DNA of 64,000 bases, from NCBI GenBank assembly GCA_934096235.1, contig CAKOLO010000001.1:62001-126000 (forward strand), in the 5' to 3' direction. How positions within the stretch are numbered: position 1 is the stretch's first letter; every line of letters begins with the position of its first letter. The notes below the pieces were generated by a model. That model made no database searches. It worked only from the letters and a program-made list of their open reading frames with translations, and had not been told where the DNA came from. Below, piece after piece: positions 9,919 through 17,863 of the stretch. Source of the stretch: an uncultured Bacilli bacterium (GTDB lineage Bacteria > Bacillota_I > Bacilli_A > RF39 > UBA660). Position numbers and translations under genes: made by a program.

Positions 9919-10612
9919 ATCTTTCCCTTTCTATTTTTCTAACTAAACTTTTAACTGAACTAACTAATTTTGCTTTACTAAACATTATTTCAGGATATGA
10001 ATAGGGCATCTTAAATCCATTAAATTCTGTAAGCATACCTTTATCATTACCTGCATCTCCAATAGCATAGATATCTTCTTTTTCTATTCCTTCAATATCA
10101 CTTACTAAATATATACCATCTTTTTTATCAAGTTCTTCTTTAAATATAACTACATTCATAAAAGAAAAACTATCTAAAAAAGTTATTTCTTCTCTTACCA
10201 TTCTAGCATCTAAAGTATTTTTAAATTTCAAAGTACAAACTATTTCGCATACATTATTATAATCACTTGTAATTCTACCATAAGCATCATAAAGTTCAAC
10301 ACTTTTAATAAAACCAAAATGATTCAAATATTTTAATGTTTTCTTAACTGCTTCTACTAATAAAGTGTTTTGAAATAATATATTGTCTCTTTGATTAAAC
10401 ACAGTACTACCATTACTACATATTAGATAGTTATATGGTATATGATATTTAGTAATTTCTCTCTTTATTGATTCATAATTTCTACCAGTAGCAAAAGCAA
10501 ATAAATTTCCATTATCCATAAATCTCTTAATAGTATCAATATTTTTATTTATTTTAGAAAGTTTATTATCTTCATTAAAAGTACCATCATAGTCACTAAC
10601 TAATAGTTTCAT
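9911..10612 (-). CDS. Cof-type HAD superfamily phosphatase
   Basis: This 233-aa HAD hydrolase has motif I DYDGTF near the N-terminus, FATGR as motif II, a cap region in the middle (Cof/IIB type), and GDAGND as the acidic motif IV. The lysine motif is probably in the KKDG segment just before. Such enzymes act on sugar phosphates, flavin precursors or pyridoxal phosphate; the substrate cannot be told here. A GAGGGGGAT ribosome site precedes the ATG. It heads the tmcAL operon. Two near-identical promoter-like repeats (10634-10650 and 10665-10681) lie just upstream and read as TGTTATAAT and TGTTATAAA on the minus strand. Confidence 0.85.
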   Translation of the reverse strand: MKLLVSDYDGTFNEDNKLSKINKNIDTIKRFMDNGNLFAFATGRNYESIKREITKYHIPYNYLICSNGSTVFNQRDNILFQNTLLVEAVKKTLKYLNHFGFIKSVELYDAYGRITSDYNNVCEIVCTLKFKNTLDARMVREEITFLDSFSFMNVVIFKEELDKKDGIYLVSDIEGIEKEDIYAIGDAGNDKGMLTEFNGFKMPYSYPEIMFSKAKLVSSVKSLVRKIERERYE

Positions 10613-10633
10613 ATAGTATCCCCCTCACGAAAA

Positions 10634-10681
10634 TTATAACAAAATACTAATAAATATACAAATTTTATAACAAAATACTAA
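10634..10681. repeat. Pair of 17-bp direct repeats in the HAD promoter region
   Basis: TTATAACAAAATACTAA occurs at 10634-10650 and again at 10665-10681, 31 bp apart. On the minus strand each copy carries a TGTTATAA extended -10-like core pointing toward the HAD gene, so this may be a duplicated promoter. Confidence 0.6.
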
Positions 10682-10688
10682 AATTCTC

Positions 10689-10717
10689 TTGATATTTTTA
10701 TCTTTTTATGAGAAAAT
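10689..10717 (+). promoter_or_regulatory. Probable rpmF promoter
   Basis: TTGATA, a 17-bp spacer ending in TGA, then GAAAAT. The -10 is weaker than its neighbours but the spacing and the extended TG are right. It leaves a leader of about 50 nt. Confidence 0.45.
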
Positions 10718-10775
10718 ACTTTAGCGAAGTGAAAAAAATATATTTTTACGACCTGATATAAAAGGAGGAATAAAA

Positions 10776-10991
10776 ATGAGATTAGACATTACTTTATTTG
10801 GTGCTTTACCATTTAGAAGAATTAGTAAAACTGCTAAAAGACAAAGAAGAACACATTTAAAGAAAACTGCTCCAACAGTTACTACTTGTACTAATTGTGG
10901 TGCTGTAGTTGCTCCTCATAGAGCTTGCACAAAATGTGGTTATTACAAAGGTAAAGAAGCTATCAAAGTTACTAAAGAAGAAACAAAGTAG
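10776..10991 (+). CDS. rpmF: 50S ribosomal protein L32, zinc-ribbon form
   Basis: L32 is a small protein of the large ribosomal subunit. The 71-aa product contains the family core LPFRRISKTAKRQRRTH and the zinc ribbon CTNCG...CTKCGYYKGKE (two CxxC pairs), so it is the zinc-dependent form. Most L32 proteins start with a short M-A-V-PFRR. Here the ribosome site AAGGAGGA points to an ATG that adds about nine residues (MRLDITLFG) before the core, and no alternative start fits as well. The usual upstream partner yceD (DUF177) is missing. Confidence 0.95.
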   Translation: MRLDITLFGALPFRRISKTAKRQRRTHLKKTAPTVTTCTNCGAVVAPHRACTKCGYYKGKEAIKVTKEETK

Positions 10992-11013
10992 TCAACTAAT
11001 GTTGGCTTTTTTT
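10990..11013 (+). terminator. Terminator after rpmF
   Basis: AGTCAAC/GTTGGCT stem (one G-U pair) with a TAAT loop and a run of seven T, starting in the stop codon. Confidence 0.8.
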
Positions 11014-11051
11014 GTTGCTTTATGTTATACTTCTTTTAGGATGGTGAATAA

Positions 11052-11534
11052 ATGAATAACGTAGTAGAAGCTATAATAGAAATTCCTTATAGAAGTAGAA
11101 ATAAGTTTGAAATCAAGAATGGTAAGATTAAATTAGATAGAGTTTTATATTCAGCAATGGCTTATCCAGCAGAATATGGTTTTATTGATAATACACTTGC
11201 TAAAGATGGAGATCCATTAGATATATTAGTTATTGGTACTGAGCCTACTTATCCAGGATGTATTATACCAGCAAGAGTAGTAGGATGCTTAAAATTAATT
11301 GATAATGGAAAAGAAGATTACAAAATTATCTCAGTAGTAGACGTAGATCCTAGATACAAAGAAATAAATGAACTAAAAGATTTATCAGAATTTATACTAA
11401 AGGAAATTAAAAACTTCTTTGAAAACTATAAGACACTACAAGATATAAAAGTAGAAGTAGGAGACTATCATAACAAAGAAGAAGCTCTAAGAGTAATAGA
11501 AGACTCTAAAAATAGATTTGAGACTAGTAAATAG
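11052..11534 (+). CDS. ppa: Soluble inorganic pyrophosphatase, family I
   Basis: The enzyme hydrolyses pyrophosphate to phosphate and so pulls biosynthetic reactions forward. At 160 aa it is close to the usual family I length. Recognisable blocks are IEIPYRSRNKFEI, AYPAEYGFIDNTLAKDGDPLDILV (the acidic metal-binding signature) and DVDPRY. Many Firmicutes use the unrelated family II enzyme instead, so the family I type is worth noting. A TGTTATACT extended -10 lies shortly upstream. The terminator hairpin starts within the last codons. Confidence 0.93.
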   Translation: MNNVVEAIIEIPYRSRNKFEIKNGKIKLDRVLYSAMAYPAEYGFIDNTLAKDGDPLDILVIGTEPTYPGCIIPARVVGCLKLIDNGKEDYKIISVVDVDPRYKEINELKDLSEFILKEIKNFFENYKTLQDIKVEVGDYHNKEEALRVIEDSKNRFETSK

Positions 11535-11543
11535 TCTTTTTTT
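11521..11543 (+). terminator. Terminator overlapping the ppa stop codon
   Basis: AGACTA/TAGTCT stem with a GTAAA loop and T-run; the 5' arm is inside the ppa coding sequence. Confidence 0.75.
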
Positions 11544-11570
11544 GTGCTAGAATCACTATAGGTGAATAAG

Positions 11571-13421
11571 ATGAATAAAGATAATATTATAAAGTTAACT
11601 TTAATATTTTTTGTAACTATGTTGATACTAACTATTTTAGGTGTAACTTATGCATATTTTACTTTAGATATAGAAGGTACTCCTAAAGATATAGTAATGA
11701 GTTCAGGAGATTTAAGACTAGAATATAAAGATGGAACAGAATTAAAACTAGATGGAGCATTTCCGGGAGAAACAATAACTAAAGTAATAACTGTTACTAA
11801 TATTGGCACTATGAATGCAAGTTATTCTTTATATCTAGGTAATTTAATAAATACTATAGAAAAGAATGAACTGAGTATTAGTCTTGATTGTAAGAGTTAT
11901 ACTAATTATAATGAAACAACTAAAGCAGAATCCAGTACATGTAATGGTGGTAAAAAAGTAATACCAGTAAGTGCAACTGCATCTTCTATGACTATTAAAG
12001 ATGGCATATCAATAGAACCTAATATTACTCAAGAGTATACAGTAACTATTACATTTAAGGAAACTAAAAAAGAACAAAACTATAATAAAAATAAGAAGTT
12101 TAGTGGTCAAATAGGTATAGGAGAATCAACTCTACCAGAACCAGTTTATTGTACATTTGATGGAGAACTAACTCAAGGAATAGAATATGTAAATGGACAA
12201 TATACTTATAGATATATGCAAGAATATGGTATAGATCCTACAACTGAAAAATTAGCGTGGTTAAACATCTCTAATGATGGATGGGGTGTTACTTTAACTA
12301 ATAAAGAAAGTACTGACCCAGTTACAAGTGAGGTATGTACATACATTAATAATAAACCAGTTACTTCTATGTCAATGATGTTTGGTCTCAGTCAAGCAAC
12401 TTCTATAGATTTAAGTAATCTTAATACAAGTAATGTTACTAATATAGGCTATATGTTTTTTAATAGTCAAACAACAACAATAGACGTAAGTAATTTCGAT
12501 ACAAGTAAAGTAACTAATATGTCTAGTATATTCTATATGAGTCAAGCAACAACAATAGACGTAAGCAATTTTGATACAAGCAAAGTAACTGATATGAGTG
12601 GTATGTTTCAAGAAAGCCAAGCAACAATAATAAAAGGATTAGAAAATTTAGATACAGGTAATGTGACAGATATTAGTTGGATATTTGGAAGAAGTAAGAT
12701 AACATCGATAGATTTAAGTAGCTTTGATACAAGTAAAGTAACTGATATGAGCCAAATGTTTTATGGCAGTCAAGCAACAGTAATAAAAGGATTAGAAAAT
12801 TTTGATACAAGCAATGTGACAGATATGAGTTGGATGTTTTCTGACAGTCAAGCAACTTCTATAGATTTAAGTGATTTTAATACAAGCAAAGTAACTGATA
12901 TGAGTAGTATGTTTTATGGCAGTCAAGCAACAGTAATAAAAGGATTAGAAAATTTTGATACAAGCAATGTGACAGATATGAAATGGATGTTTTCTGACAG
13001 TCATGCAACTTCTATAGATTTAAGTGATTTTAATACAAGCAAAGTAACTGATATGAGTTATATGTTTTATGGCTGCGAATCTACAAGTATAGATATAAGC
13101 AATTTTAATACAAGCAATGTAACTAATATGTATCAAATGTTTATGAGCTCAAGCAACTTAACAACAATTGATTTGAGTAGTTTTGATACGAGCAATGTTA
13201 CTAGTATGAGATACATGTTTTATAAATGTGCTAACCTTAAAACTATATATGCTAGTGATAAATTTGTAACTACTAATGTAACTGATAAAGATTCTATGTT
13301 TACTGATTCTACTAAATTAGTAGGTGGTTCTGGTACGGTATATGATAGTACTAAAGTAGATACTACATACGCACGTATAGATGGAGGAACAGAGTTGCCT
13401 GGATACTTCACTTCAAAATAA
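11571..13421 (+). CDS. Secreted TasA-like/BspA (DUF285 repeat) surface protein
   Basis: This exported protein is about 616 aa. The N-terminus (residues 1-25) is a hydrophobic signal ending GVTYAYF, the pattern seen in SipW-processed TasA/CalY-type proteins. Residues about 25-190 form a TasA-like beta-sandwich region (GDLRLEY; FPGETITKVITVTNIGT). From about 265 to 570 come roughly a dozen 25-residue DUF285/BspA repeats of the form L-x-x-F/L-DTSxVTDMSxMF-xxSQATxID. The C-terminus ends YARIDGG...PGYFTSK. No LPXTG motif or C-terminal anchor is visible. BspA-family repeats are linked to adhesion in other species. The start is the ATG at 11571, with GGTGA as ribosome site. Its paralogue is at 42562-44619. 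Confidence 0.85.
   Translation: MNKDNIIKLTLIFFVTMLILTILGVTYAYFTLDIEGTPKDIVMSSGDLRLEYKDGTELKLDGAFPGETITKVITVTNIGTMNASYSLYLGNLINTIEKNELSISLDCKSYTNYNETTKAESSTCNGGKKVIPVSATASSMTIKDGISIEPNITQEYTVTITFKETKKEQNYNKNKKFSGQIGIGESTLPEPVYCTFDGELTQGIEYVNGQYTYRYMQEYGIDPTTEKLAWLNISNDGWGVTLTNKESTDPVTSEVCTYINNKPVTSMSMMFGLSQATSIDLSNLNTSNVTNIGYMFFNSQTTTIDVSNFDTSKVTNMSSIFYMSQATTIDVSNFDTSKVTDMSGMFQESQATIIKGLENLDTGNVTDISWIFGRSKITSIDLSSFDTSKVTDMSQMFYGSQATVIKGLENFDTSNVTDMSWMFSDSQATSIDLSDFNTSKVTDMSSMFYGSQATVIKGLENFDTSNVTDMKWMFSDSHATSIDLSDFNTSKVTDMSYMFYGCESTSIDISNFNTSNVTNMYQMFMSSSNLTTIDLSSFDTSNVTSMRYMFYKCANLKTIYASDKFVTTNVTDKDSMFTDSTKLVGGSGTVYDSTKVDTTYARIDGGTELPGYFTSK
12768..13073 (+). repeat. Tandem 153-nt near-identical repeat inside the BspA gene
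   Basis: Two consecutive 153-nt (51-codon) units, 12768-12920 and 12921-13073, differ at only a few bases. Each encodes two DUF285 units, one of the IKGLENFDTSNV type and one of the IDLSDFNTSKV type. A more diverged copy lies just upstream from about 12616. Confidence 0.85.
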
Positions 13422-13422
13422 T

Positions 13423-13448
13423 GATACATAGTGATATGTATCTTTTTT
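13423..13448 (+). terminator. Terminator after the first BspA gene
   Basis: GATACATA/TATGTATC perfect 8-bp stem with a GTGA loop, followed by six T. Confidence 0.88.
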
Positions 13449-13460
13449 GTTACAAAAAAC

Positions 13461-13489
13461 TTGAAATAAATAAATCTATATGCTATAAT
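13461..13489 (+). promoter_or_regulatory. rpoD promoter
   Basis: TTGAAA, a 17-bp spacer ending in TGC, then TATAAT: a near-consensus housekeeping promoter with an extended -10. Confidence 0.85.
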
Positions 13490-13519
13490 ATAAAGCGCTT
13501 TTTATAAGGGGTGAATTTT

Positions 13520-14770
13520 ATGGCAATAAAAGAAGAAAAAATTAATATGATAGAAGAATTTGCTAAAACAAATTTTATAGAAGGAAAAGCAAATCAGTTA
13601 AAAAATTGTAGAAGTTTATCAAAATTTCTTCAAACTAAAAGAATAGCTTTAACAATAGATGATACAAGTGATCTAGTAAAGAATTCTGAACCATTAAAAA
13701 ATATGTTAGATGGAATTATAGATATTGAAGGTATTATAGATATTGTAAATAATCATACTATTGAAGCAATGCTTACTTCATACTCTATGATAACTGGAAA
13801 AGAAATAAAAGAAAGCAAAGAAGAACTAGAAGAACAAGAAGAAAATAAAGAAGACGAAGAATTAGATTTAAGTTATGATACATTTGCATATGTAGACAAT
13901 ACTCGTCTATATTTAAGAGAACTTGATATACCACTATTATCATATGAAGAAGAAATGGCATTAGCTAAAAGAGTTTCTGAAGGCGATGAAAAAGCTGCTC
14001 AAGAGTTAGCAGAACACAATCTTCGTTTAGTCGTATCAGTGGCTAAACATTATAAAGGAAGAAGTTTATCATTCTTAGACTTAATTCAAGAGGGTAATAT
14101 TGGTCTTATGACAGCTGTTAAAAAGTTTGATTATACTAAAGGATTTAAATTTAGTACTTATGCAACTTGGTGGATTCGTCAAGCAATAACTCGTTCTTTA
14201 GCCGATAAAGGAAATACAATAAGAATACCAGTTCATCTACATGAACAAGTACAAAAAGTAAAAAGAACAATGGATAGATATGAACAAGAACATGGAGTTA
14301 CTCCAAGTGTAGAAATGCTTTCTGATATATTAGGTATTTCAAAAGAAAGAGTAGAACAAGCACAAAGAATAATAGTTAATACACCAATATCACTATCAAG
14401 TCCAATTAAAGGAACAGGTGATGATGCAGAAGATACAGAACTAGGAGAAATGATAGAAGATCCAGCATCAAAAGATGTAGATTATGCAGAAAAAATATTC
14501 CTAGAAGAATTTAGACATGCAGTATTTGAAAGCGGAGTACTTACTGAACGTGAAGCATATGTTATCGCACTAAGAAATGGATTCAAAGATGGAAAAACGT
14601 ATACTTTAGAAGAAATAGGACAATCATTAGGCGTAACACGTGAAAGAATTAGACAAATCGAAGCAAAAGCCTTAAGAAAATTAAGACATAATAGAGAAAT
14701 AAAATCATTCGATATGAAAAATAATTCTTCATCAATGACATTAAATTTAAGAAATAATAAAAGATACTAA
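13520..14770 (+). CDS. rpoD: RNA polymerase primary sigma factor RpoD (SigA)
   Basis: This 416-aa sigma-70 factor has a short region 1 (about 1-125, with an acidic EEL/EEQEE stretch), region 1.2 at TRLYLRELDIPLLS, region 2 with FLDLIQEGNIGLMTAVKKFDY and FSTYATWWIRQAITR (melting and -10 reading), region 3, and region 4.2 with YTLEEIGQSLGVTRERIRQIE. These blocks mark the primary sigma factor. The start is the ATG at 13520 behind AAGGGGTGA; the GTG at 13511 lies in that site. In Bacillus rpoD follows dnaG, but here a BspA surface gene precedes it and it has its own strong promoter. Confidence 0.97.
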   Translation: MAIKEEKINMIEEFAKTNFIEGKANQLKNCRSLSKFLQTKRIALTIDDTSDLVKNSEPLKNMLDGIIDIEGIIDIVNNHTIEAMLTSYSMITGKEIKESKEELEEQEENKEDEELDLSYDTFAYVDNTRLYLRELDIPLLSYEEEMALAKRVSEGDEKAAQELAEHNLRLVVSVAKHYKGRSLSFLDLIQEGNIGLMTAVKKFDYTKGFKFSTYATWWIRQAITRSLADKGNTIRIPVHLHEQVQKVKRTMDRYEQEHGVTPSVEMLSDILGISKERVEQAQRIIVNTPISLSSPIKGTGDDAEDTELGEMIEDPASKDVDYAEKIFLEEFRHAVFESGVLTEREAYVIALRNGFKDGKTYTLEEIGQSLGVTRERIRQIEAKALRKLRHNREIKSFDMKNNSSSMTLNLRNNKRY

Positions 14771-14795
14771 AAGTAACTAGAAATAGTTGCTTTTT
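14771..14795 (+). terminator. Terminator after rpoD
   Basis: AAGTAACTA/TAGTTGCTT stem (one G-U pair), GAAA loop, then five T. Confidence 0.85.
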
Positions 14796-14802
14796 AATTA
14801 GT

Positions 14803-14831
14803 TTGACTATATGTATCATTTATGATATAAT
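14803..14831 (+). promoter_or_regulatory. Promoter of the second sigma-like gene
   Basis: TTGACT, 17-bp spacer ending TGA, TATAAT: a strong extended -10 promoter giving this gene its own transcript. Confidence 0.85.
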
Positions 14832-14855
14832 ACACACATATTTACGGGGGTTAAT

Positions 14856-15644
14856 ATGAATAAAAGAAAACACTATAAATTTACAAGAAACAATGATGAA
14901 AAAGTAAAAGTAAATGAATCACATGAAAATGAGTTATTCGAAAAAATAAAAAATGGTGATAATTCTGCTTTAGAAGAATTGATGAAATTATATTATAAAG
15001 AAGTAGAATTAATTGCTAGTGAAGCTAATAGAATGGATAAAACAGTATCTATGGAAGACTTAATACAACAAGGTTTATTAGGACTTTATATAAGTATTTT
15101 TAAATACATAGATGGTAAAGATAGTATGTATAGTAATATAAGATTTAGAGGAATAGCAAGAAACTATATACAAAGAGAAATATTAACTATATTAAGTTCA
15201 GTTAAGACTATATCACTAGATGAATTAAAAGATGAATTTGGAAACGAAGATATAATATTAGAAGACATTTCTCAAAGTGAAGATGAGATGATAGATAAAT
15301 CATTTCAAGGCCAAATGGTAGAAGATTTATATAGATCAAAAAAACTAGACGATAAAAAGAAATTTATATTAATAAGACACTACAATCTAGATGGAAAAGG
15401 TGAATACACACCAGAAGAATTAGCAAAAGTATTTGGTATATCAGTTGCAGCAATCAAACAACATGAAAAACTAGCATTAAAATATTTAAGACATGAACAT
15501 TATAAAAGAACTTTAGATGCTAAAAAAAGAACTAGACTTTTAAATAAATTGATAGATGATAGAGAAGAATTAAAAAGAGTAAATTCAAAAACTTTAGTAG
15601 TGAAATTTGTAAGTAAATCTAAAAGACAAAACGAGGAAGATTAA
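14856..15644 (+). CDS. Divergent sigma-70 family protein
   Basis: This 262-aa protein has a sigma region 2-like N-terminal half (residues 25-110: LFEKIKNGDNSALEELM, MEDLIQQGLLGLYISIFKYID, then FRGIARNYIQREI) and a region 4 helix-turn-helix (about 190-215: YTPEELAKVFGISVAAIKQHE). The C-terminal 45 residues are strongly basic. The aromatic WW pair that melts the -10 in primary sigma factors is absent. It matches no named alternative sigma factor that I recognise. It follows rpoD but has its own promoter and terminator. It could be an alternative sigma factor or a sigma-derived regulator. Confidence 0.75.
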   Translation: MNKRKHYKFTRNNDEKVKVNESHENELFEKIKNGDNSALEELMKLYYKEVELIASEANRMDKTVSMEDLIQQGLLGLYISIFKYIDGKDSMYSNIRFRGIARNYIQREILTILSSVKTISLDELKDEFGNEDIILEDISQSEDEMIDKSFQGQMVEDLYRSKKLDDKKKFILIRHYNLDGKGEYTPEELAKVFGISVAAIKQHEKLALKYLRHEHYKRTLDAKKRTRLLNKLIDDREELKRVNSKTLVVKFVSKSKRQNEED

Positions 15645-15667
15645 AAGAGAACATTTAGTTCTCTTTT
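15643..15667 (+). terminator. Terminator after the sigma-like gene
   Basis: AAAAGAGAAC/GTTCTCTTTT perfect 10-bp stem with a 5-nt loop; the closing T stretch serves as the tail. Confidence 0.85.
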
Positions 15668-15680
15668 ATTATGATAACAA

Positions 15681-15709
15681 TTGTAATTTCTTGGTTAATT
15701 TGTTAAAAT
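15681..15709 (+). promoter_or_regulatory. lepA promoter, probably giving a leaderless mRNA
   Basis: TTGTAA, 17-bp spacer ending TGT, then TAAAAT (15704-15709). The lepA ATG (15717) begins 8 nt after the -10, where transcription should start, and no purine-rich ribosome site precedes it. Confidence 0.6.
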
Positions 15710-15716
15710 ATTTCTT

Positions 15717-17501
15717 ATGGAAAGAGATAAAATTAAAAATTTTTGTATAATAGCACATATAGATCATGGCAAGAGTACTCTAGCAGATAGAATACTTGAT
15801 ATTTGTCATGCAGTAACTGAAAGAGAAAAGAAAGAACAAATACTAGACTCTATGGATCTAGAAAGAGAAAGAGGAATTACTATTAAGTTAAATGCAGTAG
15901 AACTTAAATATAAAGGATTTACTCTTCATTTAATAGATACTCCAGGACACGTAGACTTTAGTTATGAAGTAAGTAGAAGCCTAGCTGCATGTGAAGGAGC
16001 AATTTTAGTAGTAGATGCTACTCAAGGCATAGAAGCACAAACACTTGCAAACCTTTACCTAGCACTAGAAGCAGATCTAAAGATAATACCAGTTATTAAT
16101 AAAATAGATTTACCAAATGCTAATCCTGAAAAAGTAAAAGATGAACTAGTTAAAACAATAGGCTTTGATAGAGATGAAATTATTTGTTGTTCAGGAAAAA
16201 CTGGTGAAGGAGTAGATGAACTACTAGATGCGGTTATTGAAAGAGTACCAAGTCCAAAGAGCGATAGTAACAAATTAAGAGCATTAATATTCGATAGCTA
16301 TTTTGATCCATATAAAGGAGTAGTAATACTTATTAGAATAATGGATGGTACTGTAAAAGTAGGAGATAAAATAAGATTTATAAATTCAAATGCAACATAC
16401 GAAGTACTAGAACTAGGAAAACATACACCACATGAAGTTAAAAAGAATAGTTTAAGTGCTGGTGAAGTAGGATTCCTAAGTGCATCTATTAAAAGTATTA
16501 CTGAAGTAGAAGTAGGAGATACAATATGTTTAGATGGAGAAACAGTTGAAGCACTTCCTGGTTATAAACCAATGAAACCAATGGTATTTTCAGGAATATA
16601 TCCAATCGAATCATCAAAGTATCCTGATCTAAAAGAAGCACTATTAAAACTAAAACTAAGTGATGCATCTTTAACATTTGAACCTGAAACATCAATAGCA
16701 TTAGGTTTTGGATTTAGATGTGGTTTTCTAGGACTTCTTCATATGGAAATCATACAAGAAAGAATAGAAAGAGAATTTGGAATAGATATAATCGCAACAA
16801 GTCCATCAGTTATCTACGAAGTAATACTTAATGATGGAAGTAGTATATCAATAGATTCTCCATCTAAAATGCCAGATCCATCTAAAATATCAAAAGTATT
16901 AGAACCATTTGTAAGAGCAAACATCTACGTACCAAGTGAATATGTAGGTCCAATAATGGAACTATGCCAAGATAAAAGAGGAATCTATAAAAATATGTCA
17001 TATTTAGATGAAACAAGAGTAAATATAACATATGAACTTCCTCTATCAGAAATAGTATATGATTTTTTTGATAAACTAAAAAGCTATACTAAAGGCTATG
17101 CATCATTTGACTATGAATTTATAGGCAATAGAGAAAGCAAATTAGTTAAAATGGATATACTACTAAATGGAGATATAATTGATGCATTAAGTCTAATAGT
17201 TCATAAAGATTTCGCATATAAACGTGGAAAAATAATATGTGAAAACCTAAAAAAGATAATACCAAGACAAATGTTCCAAGTACCAATACAAGCATGTATA
17301 GGATCAAAAGTAATAGCTCGTGAAGATATATCAGCTATGAAAAAGAACGTACTTGCTAAATGTTATGGAGGAGACGTATCAAGAAAAAGAAAACTTCTAG
17401 AAAAACAAAAAGAAGGTAAAAAAAGAATGAAACAAGTAGGTAGTGTGTCAATACCTCAAGAAGCATTCTTAACAATACTTAGTACAGACGAAAGAGAATA
17501 A
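15717..17501 (+). CDS. lepA: Elongation factor 4 (LepA) GTPase
   Basis: LepA is a ribosome-associated translational GTPase. The 594-aa protein shows G1 [13 protein letters not shown], the switch [10 protein letters not shown]3 DTPGHVDF, G4 NKIDLP and the characteristic C-terminal domain ([35 protein letters not shown]). Length and domain order are standard. In Bacillus lepA lies next to spoIIP and rpsT; here those genes are about 33 kb away. No Shine-Dalgarno sequence is present before the ATG, suggesting leaderless translation. It converges on the 17502-17750 gene with no space between the stop codons. Confidence 0.97.
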   Translation: MERDKIKNFCIIAHIDHGKSTLADRILDICHAVTEREKKEQILDSMDLERERGITIKLNAVELKYKGFTLHLIDTPGHVDFSYEVSRSLAACEGAILVVDATQGIEAQTLANLYLALEADLKIIPVINKIDLPNANPEKVKDELVKTIGFDRDEIICCSGKTGEGVDELLDAVIERVPSPKSDSNKLRALIFDSYFDPYKGVVILIRIMDGTVKVGDKIRFINSNATYEVLELGKHTPHEVKKNSLSAGEVGFLSASIKSITEVEVGDTICLDGETVEALPGYKPMKPMVFSGIYPIESSKYPDLKEALLKLKLSDASLTFEPETSIALGFGFRCGFLGLLHMEIIQERIEREFGIDIIATSPSVIYEVILNDGSSISIDSPSKMPDPSKISKVLEPFVRANIYVPSEYVGPIMELCQDKRGIYKNMSYLDETRVNITYELPLSEIVYDFFDKLKSYTKGYASFDYEFIGNRESKLVKMDILLNGDIIDALSLIVHKDFAYKRGKIICENLKKIIPRQMFQVPIQACIGSKVIAREDISAMKKNVLAKCYGGDVSRKRKLLEKQKEGKKRMKQVGSVSIPQEAFLTILSTDERE

Positions 17502-17750
17502 TTATTGAAAGAAAGTAAGAGTATCATTATATGAAGAACTTCTATCTTCAAGTGATACATTACTTTCTTTTATTTCATCTACTAAAGGCTCTTCTTTCTT
17601 CTTGAAAATACTTTTTTCTCTTAATATATAAGGTTTTACTTCCTTATAAACTGGAATAGTTTTCTTAATAACACTTAAAGTTTTATTAGCAGTACTAGCA
17701 ATACTAGATATATTAATATTCTTAAATATTGATAAAAGTTCACTATTCAT
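17502..17750 (-). CDS. Small YqfQ/VrrA-like protein
   Basis: This 82-aa product contains SVIKKTIPVYKEVKPYILREK, a short amphipathic stretch that resembles the core of the YqfQ/VrrA family (a run ending in V-K-P/N hydrophobic repeats). A charged tail follows. A proper AGGTGAT ribosome site and a TATAAT box lie upstream on the minus strand. Its stop codon abuts the lepA stop, so the lepA terminator hairpin falls inside its 3' coding region. Function is unknown; the family link rests on weak resemblance only. Confidence 0.5.
   Translation of the reverse strand: MNSELLSIFKNINISSIASTANKTLSVIKKTIPVYKEVKPYILREKSIFKKKEEPLVDEIKESNVSLEDRSSSYNDTLTFFQ
17511..17572 (+). terminator. lepA terminator embedded in the opposite-strand gene
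   Basis: GAAAGTAA...TATCA pairs with TGATA...TTACTTTC around a long loop, followed by TTTTATT. The whole hairpin lies inside the coding sequence of the 17502-17750 gene. Confidence 0.6.
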
Positions 17751-17863
17751 ATAATCACCTATAGTATTATATTAATTTAATTAAAAAAAGTTAAAAATGT
17801 GTTTTTATTTAAAAAATTATATGTTATAATCAATATATAATAGAATAAGAAGGAAAGATAAGT

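Noticed and set aside
12411..12855. Antisense genes in the BspA repeats
   Set aside because: The minus-strand open frames follow the 75-nt repeat period and have no ribosome sites; they are shadows of the repeats.
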